A stretch of DNA of 36,064 nt, from positions 1-36,064 of the forward strand of contig UQWL01000022.1 of NCBI GenBank assembly GCA_900544715.1, given 5' to 3'. The notes below the pieces were generated by a model that saw only the letters and a list, made by a program, of their open reading frames with translations, did no database searches and was not told where the DNA came from. Below, in pieces: positions 7,163 to 13,740 of the stretch (position 1 is its first letter; each line of letters begins with the position of its first letter). A program made the position numbers and the translations under genes. Origin of the DNA: an uncultured Oscillospiraceae bacterium (GTDB taxonomy: Bacteria > Bacillota > Clostridia > Oscillospirales > Acutalibacteraceae).

Positions 7163-7858
7163 ATGGTTTATGTTACCGGCGATATGCATGGCGATGCCAG
7201 CCGCTTTAGCGACCCACGCCTGAAGAAGTTGAAAAAAGGGGATACGCTGCTCGTTTGCGGTGATTTCGGCTTTCTTTGGAACGGGGGCAAAGCAGAGCAA
7301 AAGCTTTTGAAGCAAATTGGCAGCAAAAAATTCAACGTCTGCTTTCTCGACGGAACGCACGAAAATTTTGAACTCCTCAAAAGCTATGAGGTAATCGAGT
7401 GGAACGGCGGCAAGGCGCAGCAGATCTACAAAAATTTATATCATTTGATGCGCGGTCAAATCTATGAGCTCGAGGGGTTGAAGATTTTTACTATGGGCGG
7501 GGGCGAGAGCCCGGATATCGACATCCGTTTCGATAATGATAGCTGGTCCCGCGATGAGATCCCCACGCAGGTGGAGCTGATTGAGGGCGCGAACAATCTG
7601 GAAAAAGTGGATTGTAAGGTGGATATCATCCTGACCCATGAGCCGCCTGCCACGATCAAAGGGTTTTTAAAGCTCAAAGAAAAAGGCCCGGTGCGCGTGA
7701 CGGCGCTCAACGCCTATTTTGAAGAGCTTGGCAAATCGGCTACCTTTCAAAAGTGGTATTTTGGCAGCATGCATGTGGATAAATATATCTCCAGCACACA
7801 TACCGCTGTTTTCACGCATATTCTCGATGTGCGCACGGGTGAGCAGCTTCGGAAGTAA
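7163..7858 (+). CDS. Cytosolic metallophosphoesterase
   Basis: The protein has 231 residues, no signal peptide and no membrane segment. Calcineurin-like motifs: GDMHGD (Asp7, His9), CGDFG (about 31-35), DGTHENF in place of GNHE, THEPP and the terminal GSMHVD. The GNHE motif is altered to G-T-H-E, so the metal-binding Asn is replaced by Thr, as seen in a subset of small phage and Clostridia phosphoesterases. Substrate unknown. The ribosome binding site GGAGGG lies 7 bases before the ATG. It is followed by a good terminator, so it is a single-gene unit. No clear promoter; the segment at 7079-7091 (GTTATA-G-TATAAC) is a small inverted repeat that might be an operator or a -10 region. Confidence 0.85.
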   Translation: MVYVTGDMHGDASRFSDPRLKKLKKGDTLLVCGDFGFLWNGGKAEQKLLKQIGSKKFNVCFLDGTHENFELLKSYEVIEWNGGKAQQIYKNLYHLMRGQIYELEGLKIFTMGGGESPDIDIRFDNDSWSRDEIPTQVELIEGANNLEKVDCKVDIILTHEPPATIKGFLKLKEKGPVRVTALNAYFEELGKSATFQKWYFGSMHVDKYISSTHTAVFTHILDVRTGEQLRK

Positions 7859-7876
7859 AGTTCCCGGAAAACTTTT

Positions 7877-7915
7877 AAATCCACAGCTCCATTTTTGGAT
7901 GTCTGTGGATTTTTT
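7877..7915 (+). terminator. Terminator after the cytosolic metallophosphoesterase
   Basis: A 10-bp stem, AAATCCACAG (7877-7886) with CTGTGGATTT (7903-7912), running into a stretch of six T residues. An inner TCC/GGA pairing extends it. Confidence 0.85.
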
Positions 7916-7994
7916 GACGCAAAAAATAAAATTTATGAAAGCTGCCGATTAAATTATTTAATCCAATTTTTTGATAGAGGCTATAAGCGCTTTT

Positions 7995-9401
7995 TTATGG
8001 TGTTTCTTCACCCGTATGGAAAGGCTGCTCCTCTTCTATTGCTGACTGGAGGCATGCCATGGCTGCCCCAAATGCCTCTATCGGCACCCCGGCGCTTGCC
8101 AGCAGCAGGCAGGCGGCGCCCTTACGGGTAGTTTCCTCTGCCCTTACGCTGATCCCGGCGGCCTGCGCTCGCAAAAGCAGCGTCTGGATAGGTTCCGTGC
8201 TTTCCATCTCCAGGCGCACCATCAGGCCGGAGGCGCAAACTTCCACTTTTGCACGGCCACCAAACGCACAACGCGCCGCCTCGCACAACGCGCGGCTTTT
8301 ATTCATATAGAGCTTGCGGGCCTTCCGGATTTGGGAAGAGAGGTGCCCGTCACGGATAAACTGGCACAGGGCAATCTGCTCCGCTTTGGAGGCCGTTTGA
8401 TTATAGAGGCGGCCTTTTCGTTCATAGGCCTCCATCAGGCAGGTGGGCAGCACCATAAAGCTCAGGCGCAGAGAAGGCAGCAGTAGCTTGGAAAAAGTGC
8501 TCATATAGATCACGCTCTGCCCCCCATCCAACCCTTGCAGAGAGGGTACGGGGTGGGTAAAATAGCGGAACTCGCTGTCGTAATCATCCTCCAGCACAAG
8601 GCACCCGCTGCGTCGCGCAATCTGCAAAAGCTTTAGCCGTTGCGTTACCGGCATGACGTTGCCCATCGCATCCATATGGGAGGGGGAAATATACAGCAGG
8701 CGGATATCATCCCGTTCGAGTGCTGCAAATTCATCCCTTCCCTGCACATAATGTTGAACTGGAAAGCCATGATCCTCAAACACGGCGCGCCCCTGTGCAA
8801 ATGCGTTGTTCCAAAAGCCGACCGGCGGCCGCTCCTCCATCAATCCACAGAGGATATGCAGAAGGCTCTGCACACCAGCGCCCACCACAATTTGTTCCGG
8901 AGAGCACACGACGTTCCGGCTTTTTGCCACATAGCTGCAAAGCGCCGCGCGCAGGTCGGGCTCGCCTTGGGGCTCGCCGTAGGTAAGCAGCCGCCCATCT
9001 GCCCGCAGTGCGCTTTTGATATACCGCCGCCACAGCGCGAAATCAAAGCTCTCCGCATCTACGGAAGCGGAGGCAAAATCATAACGGATATCAGGCGCAG
9101 CCTGATGGGATCGGGGATGAACCTGCGGCTCGCCAGGCTCCAACGGATACTCCAGGCTGGAGGCATAAAACCCACTTTGCGGCTTGGCCACAACATATCC
9201 CTCCGCCGCCAGCTGCAAATAGGCCGCTTCCACCGTGGTGCGGCTTACCTCCAACTCCTGCGCGCAGCGCCGGATGGAGGGGAGCTTTGCCCCGGCGGCC
9301 ATCTTACCGGATGCGATCAATTCCTTATAATAAGTGTAGACACGCAGATAGAGAGGTTCGTTGTTTGTGCTTTCCTGCAATAGCAAATCACTTTTTTTCA
9401 T
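7995..9401 (-). CDS. MocR/PdxR-type GntR regulator fused to an aminotransferase domain
   Basis: The protein has 468 residues, the normal MocR length. Residues 15-80 are a GntR winged helix-turn-helix (LPSIRRCAQELEVSRTTVEAAY). From about 110 on it is a fold-type I aminotransferase domain, with the pyridoxal-phosphate lysine in MSTFSK (Lys305) followed by LRLSF. Such proteins sense PLP or an amino-acid/PLP adduct and regulate transcription. No pdxST or GABA genes are adjacent, so the target is unknown. The start at 9401 has GGAAGGA upstream. The best promoter candidate is far away (9641-9669), which would give a leader of about 230 nt packed with palindromes. Confidence 0.92.
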   Translation of the reverse strand: MKKSDLLLQESTNNEPLYLRVYTYYKELIASGKMAAGAKLPSIRRCAQELEVSRTTVEAAYLQLAAEGYVVAKPQSGFYASSLEYPLEPGEPQVHPRSHQAAPDIRYDFASASVDAESFDFALWRRYIKSALRADGRLLTYGEPQGEPDLRAALCSYVAKSRNVVCSPEQIVVGAGVQSLLHILCGLMEERPPVGFWNNAFAQGRAVFEDHGFPVQHYVQGRDEFAALERDDIRLLYISPSHMDAMGNVMPVTQRLKLLQIARRSGCLVLEDDYDSEFRYFTHPVPSLQGLDGGQSVIYMSTFSKLLLPSLRLSFMVLPTCLMEAYERKGRLYNQTASKAEQIALCQFIRDGHLSSQIRKARKLYMNKSRALCEAARCAFGGRAKVEVCASGLMVRLEMESTEPIQTLLLRAQAAGISVRAEETTRKGAACLLLASAGVPIEAFGAAMACLQSAIEEEQPFHTGEETP

Positions 9402-9447
9402 AATAATGCCGATTCCTTCCCTGCTGCCAACCGCGGATTTGTGTGGT

Positions 9448-9547
9448 TTTGGCAAAGCCAAAGTTTCGACGTGCGAAACTTGTTTTCGCACTGTCTTTCG
9501 CGCTCGAAAAGCACAAAACGCAGTTTGAAAGAGAACTCTTTCAAACT
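9448..9547. repeat. Cluster of palindromes in the MocR leader
   Basis: At least four inverted repeats lie within 100 bases: TTTGGC-AAA-GCCAAA (9448-9462); AAGTTTCG...CGAAACTT (9461-9481); GTGCGAAA...TTTCGCAC (9471-9491); and a 12-bp arm pair with a 2-base loop at 9522-9547 (AGTTTGAAAGAG and its complement). The second and third overlap and are mutually exclusive if they form in RNA. A GCCA/TGGC pair follows near 9600. Confidence 0.75.
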
Positions 9548-9640
9548 CGCCCCTCCAAAAGAAAAAGTGGCTGCAAGCTTACCGCGCTACGGAAAAAAGC
9601 CAAGGGATGGCAAACTTTGCTTTGTTCAAAATTTAGTTTC

Positions 9641-9669
9641 AGTATAGCGACCTTTTAATTGTTTTGCAA
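9641..9669 (-). promoter_or_regulatory. Candidate promoter of the MocR gene
   Basis: Reading leftward, TTGCAA (9664-9669), a 17-base spacer and TATACT (9641-9646). It is the only good match between the gene and the diverging leader. If used, the transcript starts near 9634 and includes the palindrome cluster. Confidence 0.55.
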
Positions 9670-9710
9670 GGCAGCGCACATATTTCACATGGGATCGTAG
9701 AAACTAACAA

Positions 9711-9795
9711 TGCATGCCAAAGGAACCTGACGCCATTGAGTGTTTCTTGCGACAGACAACACGGGAGGCGGCAGATTCCTTTGGCCACAGATGCA
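9711..9795 (+). ncRNA. Candidate structured leader RNA (unclassified)
   Basis: A long imperfect hairpin. Helix 1 is a perfect 10 bp, GCCAAAGGAA (9716-9725) with 9776-9785. Helix 2 pairs 9727-9729 with 9772-9774 and 9731-9734 with 9767-9770, around an A-G mismatch. Across an internal loop, helix 3 pairs GTGTT (9740-9744) with AACAC (9758-9762) and TCT with AGA, closing on a 6-base loop. TGCAT (9711-9715) can also pair with ATGCA (9791-9795). It ends 8 bases before the ribosome binding site (TAGGAGTG) of the gene at 9817. I do not recognise a known riboswitch class. It could also be a DNA palindromic element. Confidence 0.55.
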
Positions 9796-9816
9796 AAACG
9801 AATAGGAGTGATTTTT

Positions 9817-10263
9817 ATGCCGGCAGAGCCGCAGGACCGCAGCATTGAATGTTTGAATAAGATCTATCAGGGTGCGCAGATGGGATGCGAATCCATCTCT
9901 TTCCTCACGGAAAAAGTAACGGACGCCCAGCTTCTCAACGATCTGCACGAGCAGCACGATCAGTATGCAAAGATTTCCTGCCAGGCCTCGCAGGAGCTTT
10001 CCCAGCGCAAGGCCGTTCCAAAGGATAAGGGCCCGCTTGCGCAGGCGAACCTCTGGTCAGGTGTGCAGTTGAACACCTTGATGGATAAATCCGCAAACCA
10101 TATTGCGGAAATTATGATTAACGGCAATACAATGGGGCTGATCGAGACAACGCGCACGATGAAGCAGTATTCCGACGTGCAGCCGGCAATTCAATCGCTT
10201 GGCCAGGCGCTGATCCAGACGGAGGAATCCGGAATTCAGAAGATGAAAAATTATCTCTCTTGA
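9817..10263 (+). CDS. Small helical-bundle protein, ferritin-like fold suspected
   Basis: The protein has 148 residues, almost entirely amphipathic helices, soluble and without a signal peptide. Two similar helical hairpins can be seen. The stretch near residues 8-40 has a repeated small-residue heptad (LNKIYQGAQMGCESISFL), and the C-terminus has LGQALIQTEESGIQKM. The look is that of DUF2383/DUF892-type four-helix bundles or some spore-coat proteins, but no metal-binding E-x-x-H set is obvious, so this is only a fold guess. The start at 9817 has TAGGAGTG 8 bases upstream; a longer reading from 9664 would translate through the hairpin leader and has no binding site. Followed by its own terminator. 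Confidence 0.75.
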   Translation: MPAEPQDRSIECLNKIYQGAQMGCESISFLTEKVTDAQLLNDLHEQHDQYAKISCQASQELSQRKAVPKDKGPLAQANLWSGVQLNTLMDKSANHIAEIMINGNTMGLIETTRTMKQYSDVQPAIQSLGQALIQTEESGIQKMKNYLS

Positions 10264-10308
10264 ATCAAAGGCCACTACCAAATAGAATATCGCTTGGCAA
10301 CAACAGAA

Positions 10309-10354
10309 AACGGCGCTTTTCGTGATGATGGCAACAACGAAAAGCGCTGTTTTT
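10309..10354 (+). terminator. Terminator after the helical-bundle gene
   Basis: A 14-bp stem with one G-T pair, AACGGCGCTTTTCG (10309-10322) with 10338-10351, followed by TTTTT. Confidence 0.9.
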
Positions 10355-10384
10355 ATTTGAAACAGGGCAGCGAGGGAACACCAG

Positions 10385-11017
10385 TTATATAACGCCCTTC
10401 TTCGGGCAGAACTCCGCCATGCAGCAGCTTTCACACATCGCCTTGCGCGCCGTGCAGCAGGCGCGGCCATGCAGCACGCAGCGGTGGCAAAAATCGTTGC
10501 TCTCCTCCGGGGGCAAAAGCTTTCGCATAGTAACCTCTACCTTATACGGATCCTTCGTATCGACGAATCCAAGCCGGTTCGACATCCGAATAAAATGGGT
10601 ATCCGCCACCACGGCCGGTTTTCCGTAAACGTCGCCCACAATCAGATTTGCTGTTTTGCGCCCTACTCCGGGCAGGGTGGTGAGGGCTTCCACCGTGTCC
10701 GGTACAACGCCGTCGAACGCATCGCGGATTTTTTGGGACATGCCGACGATATCCCGCGCCTTGCCGTGATAAAACCCACAGGAGTGGATGATCTCCTCCA
10801 CATCTTCTACATTCGCTTCGCAAAAGGCCTCCAGCGTCGGATATTTTTCAAACAGAACCGGTGTCACCAGATTCACTCGCGCATCGGTGCATTGGGCGGA
10901 AAGGCGCGTGGCGATCAGCAGCTGTAGCGGCTCCTCCGCGCGCAGGGAACAGATTGCATCCGGATATTCCTTTTTTAAGGCGTCTACCGCAAGGCGCGCA
11001 CGTTCTTTCTTCGTCAT
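10385..11017 (-). CDS. nth: Endonuclease III (DNA glycosylase/AP lyase)
   Basis: The protein has 210 residues. It removes oxidised pyrimidines and nicks the abasic site in base-excision repair. The helix-hairpin-helix LPGVGRKTANLIVG carries the Schiff-base lysine Lys121, and VADTHFIRMSNRLG carries the catalytic Asp139; both match the positions known for the family. The [4Fe-4S] cluster ligands are complete: Cys188-x6-Cys195-x2-Cys198-x5-Cys204. Start at 11017 (MTKKERAR) because AAGGG lies just upstream; the ATG at 11038 overlaps that site. Promoter at 11090-11118. The 5' untranslated region contains mutually exclusive GC hairpins (11039-11072). Confidence 0.97.
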   Translation of the reverse strand: MTKKERARLAVDALKKEYPDAICSLRAEEPLQLLIATRLSAQCTDARVNLVTPVLFEKYPTLEAFCEANVEDVEEIIHSCGFYHGKARDIVGMSQKIRDAFDGVVPDTVEALTTLPGVGRKTANLIVGDVYGKPAVVADTHFIRMSNRLGFVDTKDPYKVEVTMRKLLPPEESNDFCHRCVLHGRACCTARKAMCESCCMAEFCPKKGVI

Positions 11018-11038
11018 GGAAAATCCCTTCTTTCTCAA

Positions 11039-11072
11039 GCCGGGCCCCTTGAAAGGAGCCGGGCGGCCCGGC
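11039..11072 (-). promoter_or_regulatory. GC-rich alternative hairpins in the nth leader
   Basis: GCCGGGC (11058-11064) can pair with GCCCGGC (11066-11072), and GCCGGGCC (11039-11046) can pair with GGCCCGGC (11065-11072). The two share an arm, so only one can form at a time. They lie between the promoter and the ribosome binding site of nth. No T run follows, so a terminator is unlikely; a translational switch or simple repeat are the alternatives. Confidence 0.45.
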
Positions 11073-11089
11073 TGGTATGCTTCGGCTTT

Positions 11090-11118
11090 ATTATACTGTA
11101 TTCTCCCAAATCCGCCAA
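11090..11118 (-). promoter_or_regulatory. Promoter of nth
   Basis: Reading leftward, TTGGCG (11113-11118), a 17-base spacer and TATAAT (11090-11095). Confidence 0.7.
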
Positions 11119-11349
11119 GCCTTTCTCCTGTAAATTTCCTCTTCCGATTTCTTCCGGCATTGGTTTGGCCAAGAAGCGTGATACAATTGGATGAAGAAAG
11201 CGTGTTGTTTTGAGAACTATCAGCCGAGCGGGCGTATTGGGGCGTTGGGGAATTCTATAGGGCGTTCGCGTGATTTTGTTTTAAAACATAGCCGTCATAC
11301 GCTTCCCGCTTATCACCGATCATATTACAAAAAAATTGTCATTTGATAC
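11119..11349. other. Gene-free stretch between nth and the tRNA-Thr promoter
   Basis: No open frame with a ribosome binding site and no structured element I can support. It separates the leftward nth promoter from the rightward tRNA promoter. Confidence 0.5.
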
Positions 11350-11378
11350 TTGACGGCACGGACAAAATATGATATAGT
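11350..11378 (+). promoter_or_regulatory. Promoter of the tRNA-Thr/tRNA-Tyr operon
   Basis: TTGACG (11350-11355), 17-base spacer, TATAGT (11373-11378), 24 bases before tRNA-Thr. Confidence 0.85.
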
Positions 11379-11402
11379 AACATTCGCGTTAAGAGTGCAC
11401 AC

Positions 11403-11478
11403 GCTGGTGTAGCTCAGTTGGTAGAGCAGCTGATTTGTAATCAGCAGGTCGGGGGTTCAAGTCCGTCCACCAGCTCCA
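11403..11478 (+). tRNA. tRNA-Thr (anticodon TGT)
   Basis: 76 nt with encoded CCA. Acceptor GCTGGTG/CACCAGC is perfect; anticodon stem GCTGA/TCAGC with loop TTTGTAA gives anticodon TGT. The T-stem reads GGGGG against CCGTC, so it has a G-G mismatch at 51-63 and a G-T pair. Bacterial threonine tRNAs usually have GGCGG here, so this copy is slightly unusual. Confidence 0.93.
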
Positions 11479-11532
11479 CCTGTTTTCATCATCCGTTCGC
11501 CGGTGCGATACGCGCGTTTTTCATTGATATTT

Positions 11533-11617
11533 GGGAGAGTTCCCGAGCGGCCAAAGGGAACAGACTGTAAATCTGTCGTCACTGACTTCGGTGGTTCGAA
11601 TCCACCCTCTCCCACCA
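11533..11617 (+). tRNA. tRNA-Tyr (anticodon GTA)
   Basis: 85 nt with encoded CCA and a long class II variable arm. Acceptor GGGAGAG/CTCTCCC, anticodon stem ACAGA/TCTGT with loop CTGTAAA; positions 34-36 read GTA. Confidence 0.96.
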
Positions 11618-11651
11618 ACACCCGACATGTCGAAACATGTCGGGTGTTTTT
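11617..11651 (+). terminator. Terminator of the Thr/Tyr tRNA operon
   Basis: A perfect 14-bp stem, AACACCCGACATGT with its complement at 11635-11648, CGAA tetraloop, ending in TTTTT. The stem starts on the last base of tRNA-Tyr. Confidence 0.95.
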
Positions 11652-11776
11652 CGTTAGGGGCTTTTTAGCGAATGAAGGCCTATCGATCTGAGTTTCATCT
11701 AAAATCCAAACCGGAAGTTGATCCAAAAGATAGCCTGCGGGGTGCGTAGTATCATGAAAAGGAGGAGATATCCATC

Positions 11777-12154
11777 ATGAACAGCGATACGGTATTCTTT
11801 TTTCAGGAGCATATTGACGCATTGCCGCTATATGAAGCATTAAAAAAAAGAATTGTAAACGAAATAGAAGATGTGCGGATCAAGGTGCAAAAAAGCCAGA
11901 TTTCTTTTTATAACAAACACCTTTTTGCCTGCGTTTCCTTTGCCCGGCTGCGTAGGAAGAAAGACTGCCCGGCCGCTTACATCGTGGTGACCTTCGGATT
12001 GAATCACAAAGTGGATTCGCCGCGCATTGAGGTGGCGACAGAGCCGTATCCTGCCCGTTGGACACATCACCTGCTTGTTTCACAGCTAGGGGAAATTGAT
12101 GAGGAACTTATGCTGTGGATCAAAGAAGCGGCTGATTTTGCGGCAGTAAAATAG
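11777..12154 (+). CDS. DUF5655-like protein
   Basis: The protein has 125 residues and is cytosolic. It shows the conserved run of this small family: VRIKVQKSQISFYNKHLFAC, then YIVVTFGLNHKVDSPRI, EPYPARWTHH and a closing DEELMLWIKEA. The family is common in Firmicutes and Actinobacteria and has no proven function. It is sometimes found fused to DUF4287. The ribosome binding site GGAGGAG lies 9 bases before the ATG. It follows the tRNA terminator with no visible promoter of its own and has no operon partner. Confidence 0.82.
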   Translation: MNSDTVFFFQEHIDALPLYEALKKRIVNEIEDVRIKVQKSQISFYNKHLFACVSFARLRRKKDCPAAYIVVTFGLNHKVDSPRIEVATEPYPARWTHHLLVSQLGEIDEELMLWIKEAADFAAVK

Positions 12155-12285
12155 AAATAAAATTATGAATCAGGAAGAATTTGAGGTGTTTAAAGTGCCG
12201 TTCTTTTCGACCCTGTGGGAAAGTGCTTTGTTCATCGCATTTTTTGGCTAGATAGCCTGCGCAATGGCTATTCGGCTTCTTCTCC

Positions 12286-12338
12286 TATATAAAAACCAAA
12301 CCTCCCGCAACCGCTTATTTGGCGGCTACGGGAGGTTT
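12286..12338 (-). terminator. Terminator of the RlmD-like gene, overlapping its stop
   Basis: Arms AAACCTCCCG (12298-12307) and CGGGAGGTTT (12329-12338), with an inner CCGC/GCGG pair. Read leftward it ends in GGTTTGGTTTTTATA. The stem overlaps the last codons and the stop codon of the methyltransferase gene. Confidence 0.85.
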
Positions 12339-13529
12339 CCCATGCTTTGCATTCGTTTTTTTGCGCGTCAATAAGACGACCGCCTCAATATGATTTGTGA
12401 ACGGGAACATATCCACCGGCTGAACCCGCTTCACCTGATACCCGCGTTTTGTCAAAAAGAGCACATCCCGCGCGAGGGTTTCCGGGTTGCAGGAGATATA
12501 AACCACTCGCTGAGGCGCAAGTGTCAGCAGGGAGGAGAGGAACGCCTCGTCGCTCCCGGCACGCGGCGGGTCCATCAACACAACGTCCGCCCGCTCGCCG
12601 GCCGCCGCCATATCGCGCATCCACGCGCCGGCATCCGCGCAGTAAAAGCGGGCGTTTTTGATCTGGTTCCGCTTTGCGTTTGCAATCGCATCCCGCACGG
12701 CCTCACGGTTTACCTCCACGCCGACAACCTGCTTTGCGCCGCGCCTGGCGGCAATCAGCCCAATTGTGCCGGTGCCGCAATAGGCGTCCACCACCGTTTC
12801 TCGCCCGGAGAGCGCCGCGTAGCCCATCGCTGTTTCATAGAGCACCTCTGTCTGCACGGGATTGACCTGGTAAAACGACTGCGCGGAAATGCGGAACACA
12901 CAGCCGCACAGCTCATCCTCGATGAATCCAGGGCCGAAAAGCGTTTTTTCCTGTGTGCCCAGCACCAGGCTCGTTCTACCGGGGTTGATATTTTGCAAAA
13001 CGGTGGTGATCTCCGGATGCTCTTTGAGCAGCGCCCCAACAAAGTGATTTTTGGAGGGGAAAACCGGCGATCCCGTTACCAGCACGACCATGACCTGCCC
13101 GCTTGCAAAGCCGCGCCGCACCAGCACATGCCGCAAAAAGCCGCGCCCTGTATCCGCATAATACGGCAGGAGCTTAAACTCCGCAAGCAGGCGGCGCACG
13201 GTTACAATGATCGCATCCGCCGCCTCATTTTCGATCATGCAGCGGTCTACCGGCACGATGCGGTGCGTGCTCGATTGATATACGCCTGAGATAATCCGTT
13301 TTTTGCGATCCAATCCGAAGGCTGCCTGCACCTTGTTGCGGTAATGCAGGGGATTCTTCATGCCGATCACCGGCTCTACATGGCCGAATTTACCCATCAG
13401 GCCAATCACCCGGCGCTCTTTCCAGCGCAGCTGCTCCTCATAATCCAGGTTTTGCAGCTGGCAGCCTCCGCATTTTTTATAAAGCGGGCAGGGTGCCGCC
13501 GCCTTTTGCTCCCTTTTTTCCTCCGGCAT
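12315..13529 (-). CDS. rlmD: 23S rRNA m5U methyltransferase, RlmD/RumA family
   Basis: The protein has 404 residues. It transfers a methyl group from S-adenosylmethionine to C5 of a uridine, most likely in 23S rRNA. The N-terminus has an iron-sulfur cysteine set (Cys14-x5-C-GG-C, with a further Cys in VDRCMIEN). The SAM site is VVDAYCGTGTIGLIAA, followed by DPPRAGSDE, and the nucleophile is in SCNPETLARD. The N-terminal TRAM RNA-binding domain usual in RlmD is missing, so the protein is shorter by about 50 residues; related clostridial enzymes also lack it. Many Gram-positive homologues modify both U747 and U1939, so the exact site is uncertain. AGGGAGGG precedes the ATG by 4 bases. Confidence 0.92.
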   Translation of the reverse strand: MPEEKREQKAAAPCPLYKKCGGCQLQNLDYEEQLRWKERRVIGLMGKFGHVEPVIGMKNPLHYRNKVQAAFGLDRKKRIISGVYQSSTHRIVPVDRCMIENEAADAIIVTVRRLLAEFKLLPYYADTGRGFLRHVLVRRGFASGQVMVVLVTGSPVFPSKNHFVGALLKEHPEITTVLQNINPGRTSLVLGTQEKTLFGPGFIEDELCGCVFRISAQSFYQVNPVQTEVLYETAMGYAALSGRETVVDAYCGTGTIGLIAARRGAKQVVGVEVNREAVRDAIANAKRNQIKNARFYCADAGAWMRDMAAAGERADVVLMDPPRAGSDEAFLSSLLTLAPQRVVYISCNPETLARDVLFLTKRGYQVKRVQPVDMFPFTNHIEAVVLLTRKKTNAKHGKPPVAAK

Positions 13530-13675
13530 AATGCCCTCCCTAAAAATGAAAACATGATAAATTGTTGGTATTTATTAACTGACACGATCAGAGCCTGTTT
13601 CATAACAGCGTGCTCAGATGATTCCATTCTATCAGATTTTGCCGCCGCCGAAAAGGGCAGGGCAGGGTTTGCGGC

Positions 13676-13719
13676 AAAAAAAGCGTGCGCAAATCACAGC
13701 AGAGCCAATTTGCGCACGC
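13676..13719 (-). terminator. Terminator of the Nudix-YbaK-Fur-phosphatase operon
   Basis: A perfect 12-bp stem, GCGTGCGCAAAT (13683-13694) with 13708-13719. Read leftward it is followed by seven T residues. Confidence 0.93.
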
Positions 13720-13740
13720 GGAGAAGTGTTTTGAAAGGCT

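Noticed and set aside
11457..11726. Frames across tRNA-Thr and tRNA-Tyr on both strands
   Set aside because: They read tRNA sequence. Apparent protein similarity in such frames is a known artefact of misannotated tRNA loci.
12165..12251. 28-residue open frame after the DUF5655-like gene
   Set aside because: It ends with a hydrophobic stretch and looks a bit like a small membrane peptide, but there is no ribosome binding site and no other support.
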